A stretch of DNA of 64,000 nt from contig NZ_CP046606.1 in assembly GCF_030408355.1 (NCBI RefSeq), forward strand, positions 124,001 through 188,000, given 5' to 3'. How positions within the stretch are numbered: position 1 is the stretch's first letter; each line of letters begins with the position of its first letter. The translations under genes and the position numbers were made by a program. This document shows positions 33,188 to 41,527 of this stretch, piece after piece. This stretch comes from Corynebacterium afermentans subsp. afermentans (lineage in GTDB: Bacteria; Actinomycetota; Actinomycetes; Mycobacteriales; Mycobacteriaceae). The notes beneath the pieces are model-generated. The model saw only the letters and a program-made list of their open reading frames with translations, had not been told where the DNA came from and made no database searches.

Positions 33188-33263
33188 GCGCCCGTAGCTC
33201 AACGGATAGAGCATCTGACTACGGATCAGAAGGTTGGGGGTTCGAATCCCTCCGGGCGCACCA
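33188..33263 (+). tRNA. tRNA-Arg (ACG anticodon), copy 2
   Basis: 76 nt including an encoded CCA. The 73-nt body is identical to copy 1 at 28046. The decayed insertion element begins immediately behind it, using the last tRNA bases as part of the duplicated target. Confidence 0.95.
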
Positions 33264-33315
33264 TCTGTCATGAGTCGCGTCATGCTTGACGCATGAGTCG
33301 CGACATGCTGGACGG

Positions 33316-33357
33316 ACCGGCATCCCAGTTGTTTTTGTTCTGGGGTGCCGGTTTTGT
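33316..33357 (+). terminator. Terminator carried by the decayed element
   Basis: ACCGGCATCCCAG (33316-33328) pairs with CTGGGGTGCCGGT (33340-33352), with one wobble, followed by TTTTGTT. It can end the tRNA-Arg transcript now that the native terminator lies beyond the insertion. Confidence 0.85.
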
Positions 33358-33639
33358 TCATTCGGGGGGCAGTGGTGGGTCGCCGTGTTTCCAGTAGGCC
33401 TTTTGGTAGTCGCGGGCGGTGATGATGTCGTTGCGTAGTGCTTCCGGCACGGCGTGCGGGTGGGTGTGAGGGGCGCGTGATTTCGGTGCGATTGCCTCGA
33501 CGCCGCCTGCGTCGTAGGCGTTGAGGATCTGGTGGACGCGTTGCCGTGAGATGCCGAAGCGTTTGGCGACGCCGGTGGGTGTGCCACCTTGATCTCTGAC
33601 GGCTCTGACGATGGCGATGTTGCGGTTAGGACTGTTCAT
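33358..33639 (-). pseudogene. IS481-family transposase fragment (helix-turn-helix part)
   Basis: 93 residues starting MNSPNRNIAIVRAVRDQGG. The helix-turn-helix GVAKRFGISRQRVHQILNAYD and the following KSRAPHTHPHAVPEALRNDI are typical of IS481/IS3-type transposase N-termini. After about 75 residues the sequence departs (DYQKAYWKHGDPPLPPE) and stops, so the whole DDE domain is missing. It could still bind the repeated end motifs; one copy (33643-33660) lies directly upstream of its start. Calling it a fragment rests on family length; a genuine small regulator derived from it cannot be excluded. Confidence 0.7.
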
Positions 33640-33808
33640 AGTGTCAAACATGTCCCGACTCACCAGTCAAACATCACCGACACGACTGAAGTAACCCTAA
33701 GTGTCAACAATGACGCGACTGACCTGTCAAGGATCACGACGCCTTCCGCAGGCACACCCCGTCAAATATGTCGTGACTTCAGGCACCTCCGGGCGCACCA
33801 TCTGTTTG

Positions 33809-33840
33809 AACGCCCCGAGCATCCCGCTCGGGGCGTTTTC
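33809..33840 (+). terminator. Original terminator of tRNA-Arg copy 2
   Basis: Perfect 12-bp stem AACGCCCCGAGC/GCTCGGGGCGTT with a 5-nt loop and following T residues. It lies directly behind the right copy of the 20-bp repeat, so before the insertion it was a few bases after the tRNA. Confidence 0.9.
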
Positions 33841-34063
33841 ATTTCTCTCAGTTTTTGGTAACACCTAAGCGTTCATTATTAGGAACTTTAGAAAACCGTT
33901 CAAAGCTGAAAAAGCCCTGATTAACTGCTCTTTCAGGGTTGGCGCTTGCTTGAAAGCGCCTGTCCAAGTTGGTAGGTTCTACGGAAGTTCCGCGGGAGAA
34001 GTGTGTTCTATGTACTTCTTCCTCGAATTTCTCCCTTTTACAAAAACAACCATTGGAGCCATC
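33841..34063 (+). promoter_or_regulatory. AT-rich leader with two hairpins upstream of giant surface protein
   Basis: This 223-nt gap is clearly AT-richer than its surroundings. Two adjacent hairpins occur: GCCCTGA/TCAGGGT (33914-33939) and the perfect GGCGCTT/AAGCGCC (33941-33960). They may form a structured 5' leader or fold-back regulator. GGAG (34055-34058) precedes the proposed TTG start. No promoter is assigned with confidence. Confidence 0.4.
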
Positions 34064-37000
34064 TTGAAGAACGCTTCCTCCCCGTTCGAGTTCAACTCGG
34101 ACGCTGCCGCCCAGGGCCCTTCGAACCCTGGGCGTTACAACGCAATGTCCTCTGCGGACCGCAACCCGCGCCGCCACTCCGGCAAGCGCTCCGTCATCGC
34201 CGGCATGACGTCTGTCTCCCTGGCACTGGCCGGGCTGACGGTGCCGAGCGTTGTTGGGGGTGGAAATCCGGAAGTTTCCCAAATTGCAGCAGCTGCTGAA
34301 ATGACGGTTCAAAATGTTCGTCCCGTTAATACTGGCAAAGAGTGGGTCGTTTATGTTCCAGACGAAGCTCAAGGGCTCAAAAGTGTCACAAAAATTGAGC
34401 TCGAAATTTATGTCAGTGTCACAGATGAAAATGCGTCAAATACCAAAGAAAAGAAGTGGATCGCAGCCTTAGATAATGACCTGGCGAGCCTGAATCTTTC
34501 GGTTGAACAAGGGGGGAACACTGCAAATGTCAGCAGCGTCGATGTTTCCCCGATTCGGGATTACTCGCGTCGTGTCACCCTTAAACTTGATTCTCCAATT
34601 GATTATGAAGTTGGGATTGGACAAGCCTTCAAAATTAAAGCAGAAGGCGATAAAGTTAAAGCGCTACCAGGGCGTGGTGATTCTTTCGCTGATGTGACCC
34701 TTAGAGCTGAAGCAGCCCAGGGCAAGGTTGTTGATGGTTCGGTGACGGATCAGAACGATGAGCCGGTGCCGGGTGTGAAGGTTGAGCTGGTTGACGGCGA
34801 TTCTCGTATCGAGGTGGAAGTTGACGGCAACGGCAACATCGTGTCGAAGGATGTGCCTGCTGGTAAGTACACCGTTGAGGTGACGCCGCCGGATGGCTAT
34901 GAGCTTTCTCCGGAGGAGAAGGACAAGCTGCGGGATAATCCGGTTGAGGTGCGTCCGGGTGAGCGTGCGCAGCTGCCGGACATCAAGCTGGATAACAAGA
35001 ATCCGGGTTCGGTTGTTGATGGTTCGGTGAAGGATCAGTACGACAAGCCGGTTCCGGGTGTGAAGGTTGAGCTTGTTGATGGCGATCGTCGTATCGAGGT
35101 TGATGTTGATGGTGAGGGCAACATCATTTCGAGGGATGACGTGCCGGCTGGTGATTACACCGTTGAGGTGACGTTGCCGGATGGCTATGAGCTTTCTCCG
35201 GAGGAGAACGACAAGCTGCGGGATAATCCGGTTGAGGTGCGTCCGGGTGAGCGTGCGCAGCTGCCGGACATCAAGCTGGATAACAAGAATCCGGGTTCGG
35301 TTGTTGATGGTTCGGTGAAGGATCAGTACGACAAGCCGGTTCCGGGTGTGAAGGTTGAGCTTGTTGATGGCGATCGTCGTATCGAGGTTGATGTTGATGG
35401 TGAGGGCAACATCATTTCGAGGGATGACGTGCCGGCTGGTGATTACACCGTTGAGGTGACGTTGCCGGATGGCTATGAGCTTTCTCCGGAGGAGAACGAC
35501 AAGCTGCGGGATAATCCGGTTGAGGTGCGTCCGGGTGAGCGTGCGCAGCTGCCGGACATCAAGCTGGATAACAAGAATCCGGGTTCGGTTGTTGATGGTT
35601 CGGTGAAGGATCAGTACGACAAGCCGGTTCCGGGTGTGAAGGTTGAGCTTGTTGATGGCGATCGTCGTATCGAGGTTGATGTTGATGGTGAGGGCAACAT
35701 CATTTCGAGGGATGACGTGCCGGCTGGTGATTACACCGTTGAGGTGACGTTGCCGGATGGCTATGAGCTTTCTCCGGAGGAGAACGACAAGCTGCGGGAT
35801 AATCCGGTTGAGGTGCGTCCGGGTGAGCGTGCGCAGCTGCCGGACATCAAGCTGGATAAGCGGCCTCAGCCAGAACCGAGCAATACTTCTACATCTGTCG
35901 TGCCGGTACCGAGCCCGACCGAGCCGTCTACCACGACGCAGCCGTCCACGTCTACTACGGCCACCCCGACGTCGACCAAGACGACCACGACGCAGCCGTC
36001 CACGTCCACTTCGGCCACCCCGACGTCGACCAAGACGACCACGACGCAGCCGTCCACGTCTACTTCGGCCACCCCGACGTCGACCAAGACGACCACGACG
36101 CAGCCGTCCACGTCCACTTCGACGACCGAGCAGTCCACTCCGACGTCGACCACGGCGACCACCACGAAGCCGGCCACTTCGACGACCAAGCAGTCCACTC
36201 CGACTTCGACCACGGCGACCACCACGAAGCCGACCACCACGAAGACGACGACCTCGGCGACCAAACCGACGGCCGCGCCTGCTCCGACCACGACCTCCAA
36301 GCCGGAGCCGAAGAAGCCGAGCATCATCGGCACTGTCACCGACCCGGAGGGCAACCCACTTCCGCCGTCGAAGGATAAGGCCGGCAAGCCGCAGCCGCCG
36401 ACCGTGATTGTCAAGGACAAGGACGGCAACCAGGTCGGCGACCCGATCAAGGTCGACGAGAACGGCAACTTCGAGGTTCCGGAGGTGCCGGAGGACGGCG
36501 ATTACGTGGTGATCGTCGACGCGCCGGACGGCTTCAACGATCCGAAACCGCAGGTTGTCCCGGTGAAGAAGGGCGAGACCTCCAAGCTGCCGCCGATCAA
36601 GGTGGACAAGCCGGAGATCGAGCTGGACAAGAACAAGCCGGCTGCGCAGCCGGGCTCCGTCCACGGTTGGTTGGTCGATGATTCCAACCGTCCGATCACC
36701 GGTTCCGACATCAAGCTGGTGAAGAAGGGCGTTACCGACCCGGAGACCGGTGAGAAGTTCGACTACGAGGTCCCGATCAAGGTCGACGCAGACGGCTACT
36801 TTGTCACCCCGCCGATCGACTTCAAGTACTTCCCGGACGGTAAGGCCGACTTCGACCTCGAGGTCACCCTGCCTGAGGGCTGGCCGGATGTGGACGTCAA
36901 CGGCGACAAGATCAACCGCACCGTGACCGTTAAGTCTGGCGAGTCCACCCCGGTCGAGATCAAGGTTGAGGCGCCGAAGACCCAGTCCATCGTCGGCCGA

Positions 37001-39064
37001 GTCGACGACGGCAACGGCAAGGCGGTGCCGGGCACCGTTGTTGTGGTCACCGATCCGCGCGGCAACTCCCGCGTCATCCCGGTCGAGGACGACGGCTCCT
37101 TCGAAATCGACGACGTCATCCCGGGCGTCCACGATGTGGAGATCCTCACCCCGGGCCGCGGCAACGATGTCGACCCGATCAAGGTGCCGGTTCGTGCTGG
37201 CGAGGACGTCGAGCTGCCGGAGATCCACCTGACCACGAACAAGTCCCTGAAGCTTGAGAAGCGAGTATGGGGCCGCGATGCAGACAACAACGGCCAGGTC
37301 GAGAACGAGGATGGCGAGCTTGTCGACGATGTGATGACCGTCAAGGACGGCGAGGACCTCATCTACGCCCTCATCGTCACCAATGACGGCGACGAGCCGA
37401 TCAAGGACATCGAGTTCGACGATCCGGAGCTGGAAAAGCGCAACATCGAGCTGACCATGCCGGAAGATTGGACCGCCGAGTCTGAGCTGGCACCGGGCGA
37501 GTCTAAGGTTTGGAGCGCCAAGATGAAGGCGCCGGAGGACGCGTTCGACTTCAACAACGTCGCAACCGCAAACGGTGTCACCTCCAAGGGAGAGAAGGTC
37601 GGCTCCCTGCCGGATTCCGCTTACACCAAGTTCCTGCGTGGCGCTGTGGCCAAGAAGGTCAACGCCCGCTTCGCGACGAACAAGGACAAGCCGGTTAAGG
37701 CTGAGGCCAACTCGCCGCTGGGCTTCACCTACGAGGTGAAGAACACCGGTTCCACCGCGATGGTCAACGTCAAACTCACCGACATCGTCTACGAGGACGG
37801 CGTTGACGAGGACAAGTGCGTGCCGGTGAAGGCATCCGACAAGACAACGGACAGCCAGTGCTACGAGCTTGATGTCAAGGCTCCGGAGGGATTCAACGAA
37901 ACCCTGCTGCCGGGCGAGCGCGTGATCTTTACCGCTGAGCTGCCGGAAGGCCTCAAGCCGGGTGCGAAGCACCACAACGCTGCTGAGGCTCGCGGTGAGC
38001 TTCCGGCACGTCCGGGCCGCGGTGGCAGCTACGCGGGTGAGCCGCAGTACGGCGACGATCCGTCGTCCGTGCTGATCATCTCCCCGAAGGACAACATCAA
38101 GGGCAACGCCCACGTTGTGGTCTCCGAGGGCGCTGAGCTCGACTCCAGCGACCTCCAGGTTGTCGCCTGGGTCGACGAAAACGCCAATGGCAAGCAGGAC
38201 CCGGACGAGGCCCTGCGCGGCCTGAAGCTCACGCTGGTGCCGTCCGACGGCACGCCGTCCTTCGCCGGTAATGCTGATGAGAACGGCAACGTCCTGTTCG
38301 AGGGCACTCCGTACGGCAAGTACACGGTGAAGATTGACAGCCCGGGCGAGCTGCGCCTGGTTGACCCGAAGGATCCGGAGAACAACTCCTTCGATCCGGG
38401 TGCGGTCCTCGAGTCCAAGGAGTTCGAGGTCAACAAGGACGAGCAGTACATCAGCCTCCAGCTTGAGACCCCGCGCACCGTGGGTATCTCTGAAGGTGAT
38501 GCCGCACAGGCGCAGGGTGAAGAGGAAGGCAGCTCCCTGGGCAAGTGCCTGGCCTCTGCCTCCTCTGTGTCCAACCCGGTCGCGTGGCTGGTCCCGCTCG
38601 GTCTGCTTGGTGCCGTCATGGGTGGCGTCGGCGTGATGTTCGAGGATGAGCTGAACCAGATTTCTGCTCAGGCCAACGCGGCAATCCGTGAGGCAATGCC
38701 GAACGTCGACCTTGGCATCGGCTTCCAGCAGCCGGAGTGGGTCACTGAGATCCAGGGTCAGTGGCAGGCGCAGATCGACCAGGTGAACCGTCAGCTGGCA
38801 CAGATCAGCCCGGCAGCCCCGGCTGCTGCGGGCGGCGTCGCTCTGCTGGCTATCGCTGGTTTGCTCACGGGTATCTTCTACGCCGGCTGCGAGGCTGGCT
38901 GGTTCGAGCCGAGTGAGGAGAGCAGCTCCGCCGGCAGCTCCTCCAAGGCAGACGCTGAGGGCACTGAAGATGTCGCTGGCTCCAGCAGCTCCAGCTCCGG
39001 GGGTGGCAGCTCCAAGAAGAATGAGGCTGACGCTGACACCCAGCCGGAAGAGGCCGCCAACTAA
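34064..39064 (+). CDS. Giant repeat surface protein with Thr stalk and two-helix C-terminal anchor
   Basis: 1666 residues if TTG 34064 (GGAG 5 nt upstream) is used; ATG 34145 (MSSADRNPRRHSGKRS) is the alternative. Layout: long basic n-region and signal sequence (SVIAGMTSVSLALAGLTVPS); an AT-rich unique domain to about residue 220; four Cna-B/collagen-binding-type units, three identical at DNA level (GSVVDGSVKDQYDKPVPGVK); a Thr/Ser/Pro stalk of about 140 residues (TQPSTSTSATPTSTKTT units); further Cna-B-like domains; a DUF11-type region (LIYALIVTNDGDEPI); an SdrD-B-like unit (VVAWVDENANGKQDPDEA); and the shared module with Cys 1495, SNPVAWLVPLGLLGA, linker, second helix, Cys 1609, and a Ser/acidic tail. 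No sortase motif. Likely a long adhesive fibre. Confidence 0.83.
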   Translation: MKNASSPFEFNSDAAAQGPSNPGRYNAMSSADRNPRRHSGKRSVIAGMTSVSLALAGLTVPSVVGGGNPEVSQIAAAAEMTVQNVRPVNTGKEWVVYVPDEAQGLKSVTKIELEIYVSVTDENASNTKEKKWIAALDNDLASLNLSVEQGGNTANVSSVDVSPIRDYSRRVTLKLDSPIDYEVGIGQAFKIKAEGDKVKALPGRGDSFADVTLRAEAAQGKVVDGSVTDQNDEPVPGVKVELVDGDSRIEVEVDGNGNIVSKDVPAGKYTVEVTPPDGYELSPEEKDKLRDNPVEVRPGERAQLPDIKLDNKNPGSVVDGSVKDQYDKPVPGVKVELVDGDRRIEVDVDGEGNIISRDDVPAGDYTVEVTLPDGYELSPEENDKLRDNPVEVRPGERAQLPDIKLDNKNPGSVVDGSVKDQYDKPVPGVKVELVDGDRRIEVDVDGEGNIISRDDVPAGDYTVEVTLPDGYELSPEENDKLRDNPVEVRPGERAQLPDIKLDNKNPGSVVDGSVKDQYDKPVPGVKVELVDGDRRIEVDVDGEGNIISRDDVPAGDYTVEVTLPDGYELSPEENDKLRDNPVEVRPGERAQLPDIKLDKRPQPEPSNTSTSVVPVPSPTEPSTTTQPSTSTTATPTSTKTTTTQPSTSTSATPTSTKTTTTQPSTSTSATPTSTKTTTTQPSTSTSTTEQSTPTSTTATTTKPATSTTKQSTPTSTTATTTKPTTTKTTTSATKPTAAPAPTTTSKPEPKKPSIIGTVTDPEGNPLPPSKDKAGKPQPPTVIVKDKDGNQVGDPIKVDENGNFEVPEVPEDGDYVVIVDAPDGFNDPKPQVVPVKKGETSKLPPIKVDKPEIELDKNKPAAQPGSVHGWLVDDSNRPITGSDIKLVKKGVTDPETGEKFDYEVPIKVDADGYFVTPPIDFKYFPDGKADFDLEVTLPEGWPDVDVNGDKINRTVTVKSGESTPVEIKVEAPKTQSIVGRVDDGNGKAVPGTVVVVTDPRGNSRVIPVEDDGSFEIDDVIPGVHDVEILTPGRGNDVDPIKVPVRAGEDVELPEIHLTTNKSLKLEKRVWGRDADNNGQVENEDGELVDDVMTVKDGEDLIYALIVTNDGDEPIKDIEFDDPELEKRNIELTMPEDWTAESELAPGESKVWSAKMKAPEDAFDFNNVATANGVTSKGEKVGSLPDSAYTKFLRGAVAKKVNARFATNKDKPVKAEANSPLGFTYEVKNTGSTAMVNVKLTDIVYEDGVDEDKCVPVKASDKTTDSQCYELDVKAPEGFNETLLPGERVIFTAELPEGLKPGAKHHNAAEARGELPARPGRGGSYAGEPQYGDDPSSVLIISPKDNIKGNAHVVVSEGAELDSSDLQVVAWVDENANGKQDPDEALRGLKLTLVPSDGTPSFAGNADENGNVLFEGTPYGKYTVKIDSPGELRLVDPKDPENNSFDPGAVLESKEFEVNKDEQYISLQLETPRTVGISEGDAAQAQGEEEGSSLGKCLASASSVSNPVAWLVPLGLLGAVMGGVGVMFEDELNQISAQANAAIREAMPNVDLGIGFQQPEWVTEIQGQWQAQIDQVNRQLAQISPAAPAAAGGVALLAIAGLLTGIFYAGCEAGWFEPSEESSSAGSSSKADAEGTEDVAGSSSSSSGGGSSKKNEADADTQPEEAAN
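35002..35865 (+). repeat. Three identical 288-bp tandem repeats
   Basis: The period is exactly 288 bp (96 codons), with unit starts around 35002, 35290 and 35578. By eye the copies are identical, and a fourth, diverged unit precedes them at about 34720-35001. Such an array can change copy number by slippage and can be miscounted in assembly. Confidence 0.9.
35866..36310 (+). repeat. Low-complexity Thr/Ser/Pro-encoding repeats
   Basis: Repeats of about 60 bp encoding TSTKTTTTQPSTSTSATP-type units, three of them near identical, inside the giant surface-protein gene. They encode an extended, probably O-glycosylated stalk. Confidence 0.85.
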
Positions 39065-39167
39065 GGCCCCGAGGGCTCTAGTCCATGGCTGAGCTCTCAA
39101 ACGTGCCCCGGTCTCGTCGATAGGCATCGGCGAGGCCGGGGCGCTGTATATTTACAGGTTTTAAATA

Positions 39168-39196
39168 TTGAGACGACGCGCTGAAACGTATACATT
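39168..39196 (+). promoter_or_regulatory. Promoter of LADTG surface-protein gene
   Basis: TTGAGA (39168-39173), a 17-nt spacer, then TACATT (39191-39196), followed 40 nt later by GAGAGG and the ATG. Good match to a housekeeping sigma promoter. Confidence 0.6.
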
Positions 39197-39247
39197 CGTA
39201 GGTGCTTTTTGGGCTTTCGCGCGCTTTTTCACATTCGAGAGGTAATA

Positions 39248-41515
39248 ATGGCTTCAAACTCCAAGGTCAACCGCATCGCCGGGCTGTCGCTCGCCGCTGC
39301 AGTCGCAGGCACGATGACGCTCGTGCCCGTTGCGAAGGCGGAAACCACGTCTCCGTCCTCGGAGGCCACGACGTCGAAGGCTCCGGTCGTCTCCACGACG
39401 GACACCGGCTCCGCCGCTCCGGCAACCTCCTCCGCTGCTCCGGCAGCCTCCTCCGCTGCTTCGGCGACCTCCTCCACCGTTGCCCCGGCAACGACGTCGA
39501 GTGAGACGGCTGCGGGGTCCCCGAAGGCGTCGACAAGCAAAGTTGCACCCACGACCAAGGCGGACACCACGCAGGAGTGGGCTGACATTCTCAAGGGCTT
39601 CGCCTCCCTGATTGTCTCCGCGACGGCCGCGGGTTCCGGCACCTCGGGTGTGCAGTACACCTCCGACGACCACACCTACAGCGCAGTGGCCAGCAACCCG
39701 ACCAACGGCCGCCTCTACGCTGTCTCTGACAAGGGCAACTTGCTGCGCATCCACCCGCAGACCGGCAACCTGAAGGATCTGGGAGAGATCCCGGGCTTCG
39801 ATGCCGAGGAGATCACCTCCGCCGCCTTTACTAAGGACGGCACGCTGGTACTTTTCGACGGCGAAACTGTCTACACCAAGGACCTCGCCGACGACGAAAC
39901 CGGTCCGACGAGCAAGCCGGCGAACCTCGATTTTGTGAAGAAGCCCGTTGAGGGCGTGCTCGATCTGCCGAAGCTTGCGTGGGCTCCGACCGACAACGAC
40001 GCCGAGCTGGTCGCACTTGCCACCGAGGACGGCAAGGCGACGCGCTACACCCTGAACGTGAAGGACGCGAAGACCACCGCCGACGAGGCTCCCGCCAAGG
40101 TTGACGAGAGCGTGAACCTGGACGACGTCGCCGCGTTCGAGTACGCCTACCTGGCCGACGACGCCACCTTCTTCGCCGACGGCGAGGGCAACGCCGTCAA
40201 GCTTGAGGACGGCAAGATCGTCGCCGTTGAGACGGACCGTACGGAAGAGGACAACTACAAGGCCGTGGCCGGCCTGGAGGCGAAGCCGCTGTCTGCTGCT
40301 GGCGAGACCCCGACGTCCGAAGCTGACGCGCCGACCACCACTGCGGCTGATGCGCCCGCTGGTGCTGGCTCCGCGACGGTTACCCCGACCACCACCGCTG
40401 AGCCGACGCCGTCCAAGAAGGCCCCGAGCGTTGGCCAGCGAGACCCTGAGATCGTCGAGCTCGAGGCTGAGGTTGTCACCGACGATGGCCGTTCCGTGCA
40501 GGGCGTCAGCTTTGTCAGCAAGGACGGCACCGTCGACGGCAGCACCGACGAAACCGGCAAGGGCAAGGTTTCTCTGAAGCTGGACGATGCCTCGCGCGGC
40601 AAGGACACCTTTAACCTGGCAATCGCCGAGGCGCCGGAAGGCTGGGGCGGCTCCGTGGCTGAGGTCCAGCGTGGCGCCAAGTCCGTGAAGTTCGTCCTCC
40701 CGAAGGGCGAGAACGCTTCCGCGACCACCACCGTTGCTGCGCCGAAGGACACGCCGACGTCGACGACCACCACGAAGACGACTGAGTCCAAGGACAACTT
40801 CTTCGAGGTAGAAGTCCTGGTCAAGACCGCCGACGACAAGCTCGTCGAGGGCGCTGAGTTCAAGAGTGAGGACGGCCGCGTGGTCGGCACCACCGCCGCC
40901 AACGGCCGCGGCCGCATCGGCATCGACTTGAAGAAGAACTCGCGCGACAACAACCTCATCCAGCTGACCCTGAAGGAAGCTCCGAAGGGCTACAAGAACA
41001 CCGAGGTGCTCATCCGCCGCGACGAGGACAAGGCCGAGCTCGTGCTTCCGCGCGACCCGAACGCCACCCCGTCGTCCACGCTGAGCAAGCCGGACCAGGT
41101 GCTGAAGGTTATCGACCAGGTCCGTCCGATGGCGTCGTCCTTCCTCGCCCCAGCGGCCGCACTGGCTGGCGCCGGTGGTCTGGCGGGTGCCGCCGGTCTT
41201 GGCGGTGCGAAGAGCACCAAGACCACCAAGACCACGTTCGGCGGCACGAAGGTCACCTCCAGCAAGAAGGCTGGTCGCTCCACGGGCCGGTCCACCAGCG
41301 TGAAGCCGTCGGCGAAGGTGGTCACCCGCAGTGGCAACTCCAACAAGGTGGCCAAGTCGACTTCGACGACGCGCACAACCTCCTCCGACAAGGAGCGCGA
41401 TGGTGATCTCGCGGATACCGGTACCCCGATGCGCGCAATCATCGCGCTCGGTGTGCTGTCCGTGCTCATCGGTGGCGCCTACCTGGCCCTGGGGCGTCGT
41501 CGCGAGAACCAGTAA
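39248..41515 (+). CDS. Sortase-anchored (LADTG) surface protein with beta-propeller-like domain
   Basis: 755 residues; ATG behind GAGAGG. Signal peptide 1-32 (GLSLAAAVAGTMTLVPVAKA). Ser/Thr/Ala-rich stretch to about 105. A WD/YVTN-like region from about 130 to 355 (YSAVASNPTNGRLYAVSDKG, LLRIHPQTGNLKDLGEIPGF, TSAAFTKDGTLVLFDGETVY). Two related beta domains (VEVLVKTADDKLVEGAEFKS type), each preceded by a Thr/Pro linker. A basic Thr/Ser/Lys segment, then LADTG, a hydrophobic helix (AIIALGVLSVLIGGAYLALG) and RRRENQ, a class-standard sorting signal with Ala in place of Pro. It is the only large surface protein in the window that would be attached by a sortase. No sortase gene is present here. Confidence 0.87.
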   Translation: MASNSKVNRIAGLSLAAAVAGTMTLVPVAKAETTSPSSEATTSKAPVVSTTDTGSAAPATSSAAPAASSAASATSSTVAPATTSSETAAGSPKASTSKVAPTTKADTTQEWADILKGFASLIVSATAAGSGTSGVQYTSDDHTYSAVASNPTNGRLYAVSDKGNLLRIHPQTGNLKDLGEIPGFDAEEITSAAFTKDGTLVLFDGETVYTKDLADDETGPTSKPANLDFVKKPVEGVLDLPKLAWAPTDNDAELVALATEDGKATRYTLNVKDAKTTADEAPAKVDESVNLDDVAAFEYAYLADDATFFADGEGNAVKLEDGKIVAVETDRTEEDNYKAVAGLEAKPLSAAGETPTSEADAPTTTAADAPAGAGSATVTPTTTAEPTPSKKAPSVGQRDPEIVELEAEVVTDDGRSVQGVSFVSKDGTVDGSTDETGKGKVSLKLDDASRGKDTFNLAIAEAPEGWGGSVAEVQRGAKSVKFVLPKGENASATTTVAAPKDTPTSTTTTKTTESKDNFFEVEVLVKTADDKLVEGAEFKSEDGRVVGTTAANGRGRIGIDLKKNSRDNNLIQLTLKEAPKGYKNTEVLIRRDEDKAELVLPRDPNATPSSTLSKPDQVLKVIDQVRPMASSFLAPAAALAGAGGLAGAAGLGGAKSTKTTKTTFGGTKVTSSKKAGRSTGRSTSVKPSAKVVTRSGNSNKVAKSTSTTRTTSSDKERDGDLADTGTPMRAIIALGVLSVLIGGAYLALGRRRENQ

Positions 41516-41527
41516 GGCCGCGTCGGG

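Larger units (their letters stand above)
33249..33805. mobile_element. Decayed IS481-like element inserted between tRNA-Arg and its terminator
   Basis: A 20-bp direct repeat flanks the insert: 33249-33268 (3' end of tRNA-Arg plus CATCTGT) and 33786-33805. Between them lie a truncated transposase gene and an 18-bp motif, GTCAAnnATGnCncGACT, in inverted orientation at the two ends. There are two left copies (33273-33290, 33296-33313, minus) and up to five right copies (33643-33660, 33666-33687 with an insertion, 33703-33720, 33726-33740 partial, 33761-33778, plus). The GACT side always faces outward, as expected for multiple transposase-binding sites. At about 0.5 kb it is far too short to hold a full transposase. 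Confidence 0.7.

Noticed and set aside
33249..33805. tRNA-integrated phage or integrative element with att sites
   Set aside because: There is no integrase, and the insert is about 0.5 kb with transposase-type end motifs; an insertion-element origin explains the direct repeat better.
34664..39127. Very long open frame antisense to the giant surface protein
   Set aside because: It mirrors the repeats of the sense gene and has no domain, signal or ribosome-binding site; codon structure favours the sense frame.
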